Notes: generated by a model not told the origin, from the sequence alone. Shown: positions 35,835 to 45,280, counted from the stretch's first letter. The stretch: 64,000 nt of DNA from Streptomyces sp. V2I9 (GCF_030817475.1 NZ_JAUSZJ010000002.1:5594626-5658625); one strand, 5' to 3'. Program-made: numbers and translations.

Positions 35835-37297
35835 TGACCGAAACACTCCTCAGCCCTCCCGAGATGGAACAGGCCGACGCGCTGGTGCTCTTCGGCATCT
35901 CCGGCGACCTCGCCAAGAAGATGCTGCTGCCCGCGCTGTACCGGCTCACCGAGTCCGGCAAACTCACCGTGCCGGTCATCGGCGTGGCGGGCACCGACTG
36001 GGACGACGACGCCCTGCGCCGCCACGCGCGGGAGGCGGTCGCCGCCGAGGACGCCGACATCGACGAAGAGGTCTTCGCCCGATTCGCGGCGAACCTGTCC
36101 ATCGTCACCGGGGACTTCACCGACGCCGCCACCTTCGCCAAGCTGCGCGAGGCCGTGGCGGGGCACGGCTTCGTGACGTACTACCTCGCTATCCCCCCGT
36201 CGCTGTTCACCGGCGTCGCCGCCTCACTGGCCGCCGAGGGCCTCAACCGGAACGCCCGGCTGGTGGTGGAGAAACCGTTCGGACACGACCTCGCCTCGGC
36301 GCGGAAGCTCCAGGACGAACTTTCCGCCGCCTTCGACAACGCCCATCTGCTCCGCGTCGACCACTTCCTGGGCAACCGCGCGGTCGAGAGCCTGATGGTC
36401 TCCCGGTTCGCCAACACGCTCCTCGCGCCGATCTGGCACCGCTCCTACGTGGACAACGTGCAGATCACGCTGGCCGAGGACTTCGACGTCGCCGACCGGG
36501 GCTCCTTCTACGACGCGGTGGGCTGCCTGCGCGACGTGGTCCAGAACCACATGCTCCAGGTCCTGGCGCTCCTCGTGATGGAACCGCCGAGCGCCACCAA
36601 CGCGCAGGCGCAGGGGCTGGAGAAGTGGCGGGCGCTGCACGCGACCCGCACCATGGACCCCGCCGACACCGTGCGCGGCCAGTACGACGGCTACCGGGAC
36701 GTCGAGGGCGTCAAGCCGGACTCCACCACGGAGACGTACTTCGCGACCCGGATGTTCGTCGACAACTGGCGCTGGGCGGATGTCCCCTTCTACCTCCGCA
36801 GCGGCAAGGCGCTGGCCGTCACCGCCACCGAGGTCGTGGTCGAGCTGCGCAAGCCGCCGCTGGAACTCTTCGGCGGCGACGACATCCAGACGCCGCCGAA
36901 CACCATCCGCTTCCGCATCGACGGCGACACCGGCATCAGGGCGGACCTGATGCTGAACAAGCCCGACAGCGCCGCCGGACCGCTGACCGTGCCCATCGGC
37001 GTCGACTTCGCGCAGGTCCTGGGACGTCAGGAACTCCCGTACGAGAACATCCTGTACGGGGCCGTCGTCGGCGATCCCGAGTGCTTCGCCTTCTTCCCCA
37101 CCGTCCTGGAGTGCTGGCGCATCGTCGGCCCCGTCCTCGACCCGGTCGAGCCACCGCTGCCGTACGCACGGGGAAGCTGGGGCCCGGAGGCGGGCGACCG
37201 GCTCCCCGGGCTGCGCAACTGGCACGAGCTGGGCCCCCGCCTGTTCGACGACTCCCCGCCGGCCGGGCGTAGGCCCGGCGTCGCACCGCACGGGTGA
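35834..37297 (+). CDS. zwf: Glucose-6-phosphate dehydrogenase paralogue with altered active-site motif
   Basis: The enzyme oxidises glucose 6-phosphate with NAD(P)+ in the first step of the oxidative pentose phosphate pathway. The start is ATG 35834, coupled to the upstream sugar porter, with AAAGGA as ribosome site; the product has 487 residues, the usual length. The Rossmann motif GISGDLAKK (21-29) and EKPFGHD (146-152) are intact. The signature RIDHYLGK appears as RVDHFLGN (174-181): D176 and H177 are kept, but the phosphate-binding lysine is N181. So either binding is altered or the substrate differs. It probably supplements a housekeeping zwf elsewhere in the genome. Confidence 0.85.
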   Translation: MTETLLSPPEMEQADALVLFGISGDLAKKMLLPALYRLTESGKLTVPVIGVAGTDWDDDALRRHAREAVAAEDADIDEEVFARFAANLSIVTGDFTDAATFAKLREAVAGHGFVTYYLAIPPSLFTGVAASLAAEGLNRNARLVVEKPFGHDLASARKLQDELSAAFDNAHLLRVDHFLGNRAVESLMVSRFANTLLAPIWHRSYVDNVQITLAEDFDVADRGSFYDAVGCLRDVVQNHMLQVLALLVMEPPSATNAQAQGLEKWRALHATRTMDPADTVRGQYDGYRDVEGVKPDSTTETYFATRMFVDNWRWADVPFYLRSGKALAVTATEVVVELRKPPLELFGGDDIQTPPNTIRFRIDGDTGIRADLMLNKPDSAAGPLTVPIGVDFAQVLGRQELPYENILYGAVVGDPECFAFFPTVLECWRIVGPVLDPVEPPLPYARGSWGPEAGDRLPGLRNWHELGPRLFDDSPPAGRRPGVAPHG

Positions 37298-37342
37298 GGG
37301 CCGGCGGCGAACCGTCCTCACCAGGGGCGAGGGGAGTGGACG

Positions 37343-38410
37343 ATGCACGAGGTGTGGCCGCGCGTCAGGGACAACCTGTGGCCGGTGCTCCAGCAGTCGG
37401 TGGCGGCCGCGCTCTCCTGGTGGATCGCCGGGAACGTCTTCGACCACCACGTCCCGCTCTTCGCCCCGATCGCGACCCTCGTCGCGCTCAACACACCTGT
37501 GGGCGGGCGCGGCACCAACGCGGTACGCGTCATGGCCGGGGTCATCGCGGGCGTGATCGTCGGGCAGTTGGCTTTCCGCTTCCTCGGCCACGGTGACGGG
37601 GCGGTCGGTGCCGCCGTGCTGTGCGCGCTCCTCGTCGCGCTCCTCATCGACGGTGAGCGCATCACGATGGCGCAGGCCGCCGTGGGCGCGGTGATCTCCG
37701 TCGCGGCCGGGCAGCAGGCGGGCATCGACCGGGTGCAGGACGCCCTGCTCGGCGCGGGCGTCGCGCTCGTGTTCAGCCAGGTCCTCTTTCCGCCGCACCC
37801 GTTCAGCCTGCTCAGACGGTCCGAGACCGATACGTTGAAGGGGCTGGGCCGCGCACTGGAGCTGACGGCCCGCACGCTGGACGCCTCGGCCGATGAGCGC
37901 GAGGACCAGCCGTGGAAGGAACTGCGCCCGGTCTACACCCTGTTGAACGATCTCGGCCGCACCCGCGACGACGCCATCGCCGTCGCCCGCCGGACGCCCC
38001 GCTGGCGGGGCCGGCGGGAGCCCATCCAGCAGGAGATCGCCGCCACGCGCTACCTGGACCTGCTCGGCAACAGCTGCCTCACCCTCATCCGGGGAGCCAC
38101 GATTCTCGATCCCGCGCACGGGCGCGTGTTCGCTACCACGGTTCGCGGGCTGTCCGGGGTCCTGGACGCGCTGGCGGCCGCACGCGGAAGTCACGCGGTG
38201 TTCCAGCACGCCGCCCGGCGGACCCTCGACATCGTCCGGGGTGCCCCGGAGCGGGGCACGGCCGTGCCGGTCGCGGTGTGGGAGAGCGTACGGCTGGTCG
38301 CGGCGGACATCCTGGTCTTCGCCGGCGCCGACGCGGATGAGGCGGAGCGGGCCGTGCACGACGGGTCCACCGACATCACCGTCGAACGCCGGGCGCATCC
38401 AGGGGAGTAG
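37343..38410 (+). CDS. FUSC-family membrane protein (aromatic acid exporter-like)
   Basis: The 355-residue protein starts at ATG 37343 with GAGGGGAG upstream. It has an N-terminal membrane domain with about five or six spans (residues 15-165; for example GVIAGVIVGQLAF, AAVLCALLVALLI), including FAPIATLVALNTPVGGRG, the conserved FUSC segment. The C-terminal half is a soluble helical domain. FUSC proteins resemble the AaeB/YccS exporters of aromatic acids. It follows zwf by 45 bp and may be in the same transcript; no functional link to sugar oxidation is obvious. Confidence 0.8.
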   Translation: MHEVWPRVRDNLWPVLQQSVAAALSWWIAGNVFDHHVPLFAPIATLVALNTPVGGRGTNAVRVMAGVIAGVIVGQLAFRFLGHGDGAVGAAVLCALLVALLIDGERITMAQAAVGAVISVAAGQQAGIDRVQDALLGAGVALVFSQVLFPPHPFSLLRRSETDTLKGLGRALELTARTLDASADEREDQPWKELRPVYTLLNDLGRTRDDAIAVARRTPRWRGRREPIQQEIAATRYLDLLGNSCLTLIRGATILDPAHGRVFATTVRGLSGVLDALAAARGSHAVFQHAARRTLDIVRGAPERGTAVPVAVWESVRLVAADILVFAGADADEAERAVHDGSTDITVERRAHPGE

Positions 38411-38484
38411 GAGGCCCGGCGTCGCCGTGGACGACGACGGCCGGGAGCCCTGACGGCCCCGTTCCCCTTCCGGACCGTGGAGCC

Positions 38485-39432
38485 CTACCGGTCCCCTTCC
38501 GGTGCGGGCTCCCGAGGGGCGTCCGCGAGATGTACACGCAGAAGCTCCGCCACCTCGTGAGCGGCCTGTTCGGGGATCCAGTGACCGATGCCGGTCAGGG
38601 TGTGGAGGGTGTACGGGCCGGTCACCAGCCCGCGGGTGTGCGCGGCGCCCGCCTGGCCCACGGCCGGGTCGCTGTCGCTGTTGACGAACAGGGTGGGGAC
38701 GGCGACCTTCTTCAGCTGGTTCGGCGTGCTGAACGGCATCGCCCGGTACCAGTTGAGCGCGGGGGTGAGCGCGCCCGACGTCACCAGGTGTTCCATGTCC
38801 CGGACGAGGCGCTCAGGGGCCTGTCCCGCCGCCAGGCGCCCGGAGGTGCGCGGACTCGCGGCCGGGTCCACGTGGCGGATCAACAGCTCAGGGAGCCAGG
38901 GCACCTGGAAGGCGAACATGTACCAGGACTTCAGGAACTGGCGGCTGGTGAACATGGCCCGCAGGAAGGCGGCGGGGTGCGGGACCGAGAGCGCGGTCAG
39001 CGTGGCCACCGCGTCCGGCCGGGCGGCGGCCAGCGTCCAGGCGACCGCGGCTCCCCAGTCGTGCCCGACCACGTGGACCCTGCGGCCGCGGGGGGCGGCC
39101 GTCCCGATGAGGGCGACGACGTCCTCCACCAGCTGGGACATGCGGTAGGCGAACCGGCCGCGGGGCCGGGCCCGCGGCGAGTACCCCCGCTGGTCGGGGG
39201 CGAGGGTGCGATAGCCCCGCGCGTGCAGCAGCGGTGCGAGCAACTCCCAGGAGCTCGCCGTCTGCGGGAAGCCGTGCAGGAGCACCACGAGCTCTCCGTC
39301 GAGCGGCCCCTGGTCCACGACGTCGAAGACCAGACCGTCGCGGGCGTACGAAGTGATCCGCCGCCCGTCCTCCCGGTCCGGGGGCAGGGCGCCCGCGCCG
39401 CCGGGGGACCGGCCACTGTGGTGCGTATCCAT
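38485..39432 (-). CDS. Alpha/beta hydrolase, epoxide hydrolase-like
   Basis: The 315-residue protein has the oxyanion motif HGFPQTASSW (53-62). The nucleophile elbow VGHDWGAA places Asp at 125, as in epoxide hydrolases and haloalkane dehalogenases; an acid in NSDSDPAVG and a histidine in GIGHWIPEQA complete the triad. YRMSQLVEDVVALI and the cap region are as in soluble epoxide hydrolases. No signal peptide is seen. It converges with the FUSC gene. The natural substrate is unknown. Confidence 0.85.
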   Translation of the reverse strand: MDTHHSGRSPGGAGALPPDREDGRRITSYARDGLVFDVVDQGPLDGELVVLLHGFPQTASSWELLAPLLHARGYRTLAPDQRGYSPRARPRGRFAYRMSQLVEDVVALIGTAAPRGRRVHVVGHDWGAAVAWTLAAARPDAVATLTALSVPHPAAFLRAMFTSRQFLKSWYMFAFQVPWLPELLIRHVDPAASPRTSGRLAAGQAPERLVRDMEHLVTSGALTPALNWYRAMPFSTPNQLKKVAVPTLFVNSDSDPAVGQAGAAHTRGLVTGPYTLHTLTGIGHWIPEQAAHEVAELLRVHLADAPREPAPEGDR

Positions 39433-39560
39433 GAACGCTCCTCTGCCGTCGGCGGGTTCGCGCGTGCGGGCGCTGATTACATGTGGCTGCCGGGGCGCGT
39501 GTCAAGGGGGACCGTCCGGCACGGGAGGCCGTCCGCCGCGGGAGGCCGGCGCTCCGCGGC

Positions 39561-39600
39561 GGCGGTGCCCCGGCCGTACCGGCGGTGCCCCGGCCGTACC
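39561..39600 (+). repeat. Tandem duplication, 20-bp unit
   Basis: GGCGGTGCCCCGGCCGTACC occurs twice without a gap and starts a third time (GGCGGCGCCGG). It lies in the gap between two minus-strand genes. Confidence 0.8.
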
Positions 39601-39661
39601 GGCGGCGCCGGTCGTCCGGAGGGCCGCCGCCGGTCCCTACGGCGGTGGGCCCTGCCGGAGT

Positions 39662-41293
39662 TCAGCCCCCCGGCGTGAATCCCGGACCGGTGAGTCGGGG
39701 TGTCTGCCGCGGGTCGTCGGCGCGGAGTTCGGAGGGGAGGAGGGCATCGGGGAAGGACTGGTAGCAGACCGGGCGGAGCCAGCGCTCGATCGCGAGCGCG
39801 CCGACGCTTGTCGTTCCGGGGGAACTCGCCGCCGGCCACGGGCCTCCGTGCACCATCGCGTGGCAGACCTCCACGCCGGTGGGCCAGCCGCCCCACAGGA
39901 CGCGGCCCGCCCGCTCCTCCAGGACCGGCAGCAGGTCCAGGGCCGTCGGCCGGTCGGTCTCCGTCCCGTGCAGCGTGGCCGTCAGCTGGCCCTCCAACTG
40001 TTCCAGGAGATCAGCCAGTTGTGCTGTGTCCGACCAGCGCACGACGAGCCCGGCCGGGCCGAAGACCTCGCCGGTGAGCACCTCGTACGCGGTGTACGCC
40101 TCCGCGTCGCACTCCAGGAGTACGGGGGCCGGCGCGTACGGGCCGGGGCCGGCCGTGCCTCGGGCCGCCTCGCGCACGCCGGGGACGGCCTCCCATCGGC
40201 GTACCCCCTCCGCGTACGCGCGGGCGACCGCCGGGCTGAGCATGACCTGGCCCTCGGCGGCGCCGAGCAGGCGGGCCGCCTCCGCGAGGAACGTGTCGCC
40301 CGCCGGCCCTGACGGCAGCAGCAGGAGGCCGGGGTTCGTGCAGAACTGGCCCGCGCCGCCGGTCAGCGACGCCACGTACGCCGCGGCCGTCCCCTCCGGG
40401 GCGGCGAGGGCCCCGTGGAGCATGATCACCGGATTGACCGAGGACATCTCCGCGTGCACCGGCACGGGCACGGGGCGGGCCTGCGCGGCGGCGATCAGGG
40501 CCAGTCCGCCCGCACGGGAGCCGGTGAAGCCCACCGCAGCGATCCGCGGATCGCGGACCAGGGTGAGGCCGACCTCGTGGCCCCGGCCCACCAGCAGGGA
40601 GAACACGCCGGCCGGCATCCCGGTCCGCGCGGCGGCGGCGGTGACCGCTCGGGCCACCGCTTCGCAGGTGTTCGGGTGTGCGGGGTGCGCCTTGGCCACC
40701 ACCGGGCAGCCGGCGGCCAGCGCGGACGCGGTGTCACCGCCCGCGACCGAGAACGCCAGCGGGAAGTTGCCCGCCCCGAACACGGCCACCGGGCCGAGGG
40801 GGATGCGCCGGAGCCGCACGTCCGTGCCCGAGGGGCCGGACGCGATCCGGGCGCCGATCGCCGAGCCGCTCCTGACGAGGTCTGCGAAAAGACGCAACTG
40901 GCCGCACGTGCGCGCGCGTTCGCCGGTCAGACGGGTCAGGGGCAGCCCGGTCTCGCGGGCCGCCGCCTCCAGGAGGGCATCTCCCAGCGCCTCGATCTCC
41001 TCCGCGCACGCGTCGAGGAAGGCCGCCCGCCGCTCGGGCGGCAGGGCGCGGAAGGCGCGGGCGTCCGCCGCGGCCTGCCGGGTCGCCTCGGCCACCTGCG
41101 CCGCCGAGGCGTCGCGGTGCGGGGGGCCGAACGTTTCACCGGTGGCGGCGGCGACCGCGTGCCAGGCGTCCCCGGTGCCGGGGGCTTCGCGGCCGGCCAG
41201 GAGCGAATGCCCGGTGAGGTGTGCGGTGGCGGGTCGGGGGACTCCGGTCCGGGGCTCGTCGTCGGTCCGGGGCGTGTCGTCGGTCGGATGCAC
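39662..41293 (-). CDS. 2-oxoglutarate semialdehyde dehydrogenase (NADP+ aldehyde dehydrogenase)
   Basis: It belongs to the aldehyde dehydrogenase superfamily that oxidises 2,5-dioxopentanoate to 2-oxoglutarate, the last step of hydroxyproline catabolism. The 543-residue protein starts at GTG 41293 with AGGGAG upstream. It has the catalytic Cys318 in GGAGQFCTNPG, the general base Glu282 in HAEMSSVNP, the FTGSRAGG cofactor loop and VFGAGNFPLAFSV. These features match the KGSADH type rather than generic ALDHs. It is divergent from the hydroxyproline dehydrogenase genes across a gap of 145 bp that holds an operator-like site, so it is probably under the same regulator. Confidence 0.85.
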   Translation of the reverse strand: MHPTDDTPRTDDEPRTGVPRPATAHLTGHSLLAGREAPGTGDAWHAVAAATGETFGPPHRDASAAQVAEATRQAAADARAFRALPPERRAAFLDACAEEIEALGDALLEAAARETGLPLTRLTGERARTCGQLRLFADLVRSGSAIGARIASGPSGTDVRLRRIPLGPVAVFGAGNFPLAFSVAGGDTASALAAGCPVVAKAHPAHPNTCEAVARAVTAAAARTGMPAGVFSLLVGRGHEVGLTLVRDPRIAAVGFTGSRAGGLALIAAAQARPVPVPVHAEMSSVNPVIMLHGALAAPEGTAAAYVASLTGGAGQFCTNPGLLLLPSGPAGDTFLAEAARLLGAAEGQVMLSPAVARAYAEGVRRWEAVPGVREAARGTAGPGPYAPAPVLLECDAEAYTAYEVLTGEVFGPAGLVVRWSDTAQLADLLEQLEGQLTATLHGTETDRPTALDLLPVLEERAGRVLWGGWPTGVEVCHAMVHGGPWPAASSPGTTSVGALAIERWLRPVCYQSFPDALLPSELRADDPRQTPRLTGPGFTPGG

Positions 41294-41414
41294 GGCTCTG
41301 CGTCTCCCTGTGCGCGCCGGGGAAGGGCGCGCGGTCGTCGGGTGCCCGGCGAAATTCGTTCGGGCGGTGGCGTTGTCCTCGGGTCGTCCGGATGTATAGC
41401 CTAAGCAATGGCAT

Positions 41415-41427
41415 GTGACATTGCACT
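41415..41427 (+). promoter_or_regulatory. Predicted GntR/FCD operator, site 1
   Basis: GTGACATTGCACT lies between the divergent aldehyde dehydrogenase and FAD oxidoreductase genes, just upstream of the ribosome site AGGGGGAGG. Similar boxes are at 47714, 49325 and 55645. TGTATAG at 41391 and CAATG at 41406 may be part of a larger palindrome. Confidence 0.55.
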
Positions 41428-41438
41428 AGGGGGAGGCC

Positions 41439-42599
41439 ATGAAAGTCGTCGTCGTCGGCGCGGGCATCGTGGGCGCCGCCTGCGCGTTCCACGCCGCTGC
41501 CGCGGGCCTCGACGTCACGGTCCTCGACCGGGGGCCCGTCGGCGCGGGGACCACGAGCCGGGGAGAGGGCAACATCCTCCTCTCGGACAAGGAGCCCGGA
41601 CCCGAGCTGGAGCTGGCCCGGCTCAGCCGCACCCTGTGGGACGAGGCGGGGGAGGAACTCGGCGCGGACACCATCGAGTGGGAGGCCAAGGGCGGTCTGG
41701 TCGTGGCCGGTACGCCCGAAGCCCTCACGGCCCTGCACGCCTTCGCGGAGCGCCAGGCGGCGTCCGGTGTCCGTACCGTACGCGTCGACCGCCCCGCCGA
41801 CCTCGAACCGCACAGCGCGCCCGGCCTCCCCGGCGGCGTCCACTACCCGCAGGACGCCCAGGTCCAGCCCGTCCTCGCGGCGGCCGCGCTGCTGCGGGCC
41901 GCTGTCCGGCGCGGGGCCCGGACGCACACCGGGGAGGCCGTCGCCGCCGTCACGGGAGCCGGGGGACGGATCACCGGGGTGCGCACCGCCGACGGCACCG
42001 TGCTCGCCGCGGACGCCGTGGTCAACGCCGCCGGCACCTGGGGCGGCGAGGTCGGCCGCAGGCTCGGCGCCCCCGTCGAGATCCTGCCGCGCCGGGGCTT
42101 CGTCCTCGTCACCGAACCCCTGCCGCCGATGATCCGGCACAAGGTCTACTCCGCCGACTACGTCGCCAACGTCGCCTCCAGCGACGAGGGACTGGAGACC
42201 TCCTGCGTCGTCGAGGGGACCCGCGCGGGCACCATCCTGATCGGCGCCAGCCGCGAACGCGTCGGCTTCGACACCTCGATGAACCCGGCCGTGGTGGCCG
42301 TGCTCGCCGCCCGCGCGTGCCGCCTCTTCCCGTTCCTGCGCGGCGTCCACCTGATCCGCGCCTACCGGGGCTTCCGCCCGTACTGCCCGGACCACCTGCC
42401 GGTCGTCGGCCCCGACCCCCGCGTCCCCGGCGTCCTCCACGCGTGCGGCCACGAGGGCGCGGGCATCGGCCTCGCCCCCGGAACCGGCGCCCTCATCACC
42501 GCCCAACTGCTCGGCCGCCCGTGGCACGGCGCCGACCCGGCCGCCCACACCGGCCTGCTGCCCGACCGATTCCTCACCACCGGAGGTGTGCCGACGTGA
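41439..42599 (+). CDS. FAD-dependent D-hydroxyproline dehydrogenase, DAO-family subunit
   Basis: This subunit oxidises cis-4-hydroxy-D-proline to pyrroline-4-hydroxy-2-carboxylate. The 386-residue protein has the FAD fingerprint VVVGAGIVGAACAFHAAAAG at its start and a DAO-family fold with GTTSRGEGNIL near 42-52 and GFRPYCPDHLPVVGP near the C-terminus (flavin-binding end: GHEGAGIGLAPGTG). Its closest functional match is the catalytic subunit of the three-part HcnABC/LhpBEF-type dehydrogenases. The start has AGGGGGAGG upstream. The stop overlaps the next gene as GTGA, and the ferredoxin-like and NAD/FAD subunits follow directly, as expected for this complex. Confidence 0.85.
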   Translation: MKVVVVGAGIVGAACAFHAAAAGLDVTVLDRGPVGAGTTSRGEGNILLSDKEPGPELELARLSRTLWDEAGEELGADTIEWEAKGGLVVAGTPEALTALHAFAERQAASGVRTVRVDRPADLEPHSAPGLPGGVHYPQDAQVQPVLAAAALLRAAVRRGARTHTGEAVAAVTGAGGRITGVRTADGTVLAADAVVNAAGTWGGEVGRRLGAPVEILPRRGFVLVTEPLPPMIRHKVYSADYVANVASSDEGLETSCVVEGTRAGTILIGASRERVGFDTSMNPAVVAVLAARACRLFPFLRGVHLIRAYRGFRPYCPDHLPVVGPDPRVPGVLHACGHEGAGIGLAPGTGALITAQLLGRPWHGADPAAHTGLLPDRFLTTGGVPT

Positions 42600-42859
42600 C
42601 CGCAGTGACCGCGTTCACCGTGGACGGCGAGCCCTTGCCGTTCGTACCGGGACAGACCCTGGCCGCCGCGCTCGTCGCCTCGGGCCGGATCGCCTGGCGG
42701 ACCACGCGGGGCGGACGGCGGCCGCGCGGGGTCTTCTGCGGGATCGGCGTCTGTTACGACTGCCTCGTGACCGTCGACGGCACGGGCGGGCAGCGCGCCT
42801 GCCTGGTGCAGGCCCGCGCGGGTATGACCGTCACGACGGGGGAGGGCGACGATGCGTGA
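42596..42859 (+). CDS. [2Fe-2S] ferredoxin-like subunit of D-hydroxyproline dehydrogenase
   Basis: The 87-residue protein starts at GTG 42596, overlapping the upstream stop, with GGAGG upstream. It has the plant-type [2Fe-2S] cysteine pattern in GVFCGIGVCYDCLVTV plus a fourth Cys in GQRACLVQ. This small HcnA-like subunit passes electrons within the multi-subunit dehydrogenase. It is embedded between the two flavoprotein genes and overlaps both. Confidence 0.9.
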   Translation: MTAVTAFTVDGEPLPFVPGQTLAAALVASGRIAWRTTRGGRRPRGVFCGIGVCYDCLVTVDGTGGQRACLVQARAGMTVTTGEGDDA

Positions 42860-44342
42860 GCCCTCGGAGCGCGAGGCGGGCGAACGGCCCGAGCCCCCGG
42901 ACCTCGTGGTCGTCGGCGCCGGCCCCGCCGGCATGGCCGCCGCCGCGACCGCCCTCGACGGCGGGCTGCGGGTCGCCCTCGTCGACTCCGGCGCCGCCCC
43001 CGGCGGCCAGTTCTGGCGTCACCCGCCCGACCACGCCCGCGAGACCGTTCCCACCGCCGGCCTGCACCACGCTCTGCCCGCCTACCGTGCTTTCCGCGCC
43101 ACCCTGAACGCCCACCGGCACACCGGGCGGCTCGCCCTCCTGCTGAACCACCACGTATGGACCGCCGTCCGCGAGGAACACGGCTTCGCCGTCCACGCCG
43201 TGGACCGCTCCCGCCCGCCCGAGGAGCGCGCCGTCCTCCTGCGCGCCCCTGCCCTGCTGGTCGCGACCGGCGCGTACGACCGCCAACTCCCCTTCCCCGG
43301 ATGGGACCTGCCGGGCGTCCTCACCGCCGGCGGACTCCAGTCGCTGCTCAAGGGCGGGGGAGTCACCGCGGGCCGCCGGGTGGTCCTCGGCGGCACCGGC
43401 CCCTTCCTGCTGCCCGTCGCCGCCGCCCTCGCCGCACGCGGGGCCGAGGTCGTCGCCGTGTGCGAGGCGGCCGCGCCCACGGCCTGGCTGCGCCGGCCCG
43501 GACCGCTGCTGCGCAACCCCGCCAAGTGGGCCGAAGCCGCACGGTACGCGGCCGTACTCGCCCGCCACCGGGTTCCGGTCCGTACCCGTACCGCCGTCGT
43601 CGCCGCCGAGGGGGAGGGCCGGGTCACCGTCGTGCGCACCGCGTCCCTCGACGCCGACGGGCGGCCGGTCCCCGGCACGGAGCGCCGGATCGACGCCGAC
43701 ACCGTGGGGGTCGGCTGGGGCTTCGTCCCCCAGCTCGACCTGCTGCTCCCGCTCGGCTGCGAGCTCGCCGACGCGGGCGACGGCACCATGGCCGCCGCCG
43801 TCGACGACGGGCAGCGCACCACGGTGCCCGGCGTGTACACGGCGGGCGAGACCTGCGGAGTGGGCGGGGCCGCGCTCGCCGTGGGCGAGGGCCGCCTCGC
43901 CGCCGTATCGGTGCTCGCCGACCTCGCCGCGCCGGGACGGCCGGACCACCGGCGCCTGGCCGCCGCGCGCCGGACGGTGGCCCGGCACCGCGCCTTCGCC
44001 CGTGCCCTGGCCCGCGCCCACCCCCTGCCCCCGGCCTGGTCCGCCTGGCTGACCGACGACACCACGGTCTGCCGGTGCGAGGAGGTCACCGCGGGAGCCG
44101 TTCGCACCGCCCGCACCGAGGGCCCGGCATCCGACCACCGCCAGGTCAAACAGCTCACCCGGGCGGGCATGGGCTGGTGCCAGGGCCGGATGTGCGGACC
44201 CGCCGTGCACTGCCTCGTCGCCCCCCGCGGCCGGCCGTACGTCCCCGCGGAACGGCTGATCGCCACCCCCGTCACCCTCGGCGCGCTCGCCGATACCGCC
44301 GAGCCGCCTCCCGACCGCACCTGTCCGATCACACCCGACTGA
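42852..44342 (+). CDS. NAD(P)/FAD oxidoreductase subunit with BFD-like [2Fe-2S] end
   Basis: The 496-residue HcnB-like protein has a Rossmann FAD motif LVVVGAGPAGMAAAATAL, then a second nucleotide-binding motif VVLGGTGPFLLPVAAALAAR, and a C-terminal bacterioferredoxin-like cluster domain (VCRCEEVTAG plus MGWCQGRMCG). It completes the three-part D-hydroxyproline dehydrogenase with the DAO subunit and the ferredoxin-like subunit. The ATG at 42852 overlaps the previous gene by 8 nt. Codon use is very GC rich, as for the whole cluster. Confidence 0.85.
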   Translation: MREPSEREAGERPEPPDLVVVGAGPAGMAAAATALDGGLRVALVDSGAAPGGQFWRHPPDHARETVPTAGLHHALPAYRAFRATLNAHRHTGRLALLLNHHVWTAVREEHGFAVHAVDRSRPPEERAVLLRAPALLVATGAYDRQLPFPGWDLPGVLTAGGLQSLLKGGGVTAGRRVVLGGTGPFLLPVAAALAARGAEVVAVCEAAAPTAWLRRPGPLLRNPAKWAEAARYAAVLARHRVPVRTRTAVVAAEGEGRVTVVRTASLDADGRPVPGTERRIDADTVGVGWGFVPQLDLLLPLGCELADAGDGTMAAAVDDGQRTTVPGVYTAGETCGVGGAALAVGEGRLAAVSVLADLAAPGRPDHRRLAAARRTVARHRAFARALARAHPLPPAWSAWLTDDTTVCRCEEVTAGAVRTARTEGPASDHRQVKQLTRAGMGWCQGRMCGPAVHCLVAPRGRPYVPAERLIATPVTLGALADTAEPPPDRTCPITPD

Positions 44343-44355
44343 GGAGACCGATCCC

Positions 44356-45279
44356 ATGGACAGCACGAACCGCACGGACGCCACCGACCGCACCCGCCTG
44401 CCCTGGCACGGCGTCATCGTCGCCACCAGCCTTCCGTTCGGCCGGGACCTCGCCGTCGACTTCGGGGCCTACGGGGACAACGTCGCCTGGCTCGCCGGAC
44501 AGGGCCTGCACGGCGTCGCCCCGAACGGCTCGCTCGGCGAGTACCAGACCCTGACGGTCGAGGAGCGCGACCGCGTCGTGGAGACCGCCGTCGCGCACGC
44601 GCCCGAGGGCTTCACCGTGATGCCGGGCGTCGGGGCGTACGGTGCGATCGAGGCGAAAAGACACGCCCAGTTCGCCAGGGACGCCGGGTGCCAGGCCGTC
44701 ATGTGCCTGCCGCCCAACGCCTACCGGGCCGACGACCGCGCCGTCCTGGAGCACTACGCGGCGGTCGCCTCCGCCGGGCTCCCCGTCACCGCCTACAACA
44801 ATCCCATCGACACCAAGGTCGATCTGCGCCCGGAACTGCTGGCCAAGCTGCATGCCGAAGGGTTCATCGTGGGGGTGAAGGAGTTCTCCGGCGACGTACG
44901 CCGCTGCTACGCCATCAACGAACTCGCCCCCGGCCTCGACCTCGTCATCGGCACCGACGACACCCTCCTGGAGGTCGCCGTCGCCGGGGCCAAGGGGTGG
45001 GTCGCCGGCTACCCCCAGGTCTTCCCGCGCGCCTGCCTCGACCTCTACCACGCCTCGCTGGCCGGTGATCTCGAGACGGCGCTGCCGCTCTACCGCAAGC
45101 TCCACCCGGTACTGCGCTGGGACAGCAGGACCGAGTTCATCCAGGCGATCAAGCTCGGCCAGGACATGATCGGCAGGACCGGCGGCGTCTGCCGCCCGCC
45201 CCGGCAGCCCCTGAGCCCGGAGAACGAGGCCGTCGTCCGGTCGGCCACCCGGTCCCTCATCGACGCGGGGGTCAACTGA
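44356..45279 (+). CDS. DHDPS-family deaminase (pyrroline-4-hydroxy-2-carboxylate deaminase)
   Basis: It probably deaminates 1-pyrroline-4-hydroxy-2-carboxylate to 2-oxoglutarate semialdehyde and ammonia. The 307-residue TIM-barrel protein has the Schiff-base lysine K175 in IVGVKEFSGD, the YNNP motif (147-150), and an NGSLGEYQTL segment in place of the TTGE of lysine-pathway enzymes. Its position between dehydrogenase subunits and epimerase supports this role over true dihydrodipicolinate synthase. ATG 44356 has GAGGAGA upstream, 13 bp after the previous stop. Confidence 0.85.
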   Translation: MDSTNRTDATDRTRLPWHGVIVATSLPFGRDLAVDFGAYGDNVAWLAGQGLHGVAPNGSLGEYQTLTVEERDRVVETAVAHAPEGFTVMPGVGAYGAIEAKRHAQFARDAGCQAVMCLPPNAYRADDRAVLEHYAAVASAGLPVTAYNNPIDTKVDLRPELLAKLHAEGFIVGVKEFSGDVRRCYAINELAPGLDLVIGTDDTLLEVAVAGAKGWVAGYPQVFPRACLDLYHASLAGDLETALPLYRKLHPVLRWDSRTEFIQAIKLGQDMIGRTGGVCRPPRQPLSPENEAVVRSATRSLIDAGVN

Positions 45280-45280
45280 C

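Noticed and set aside
33954..35846. 630-residue minus-strand frame opposite the sugar porter
   Set aside because: Composition rich in Asp/Glu/His/Arg with no fold. It is the antisense of a clear MFS gene.
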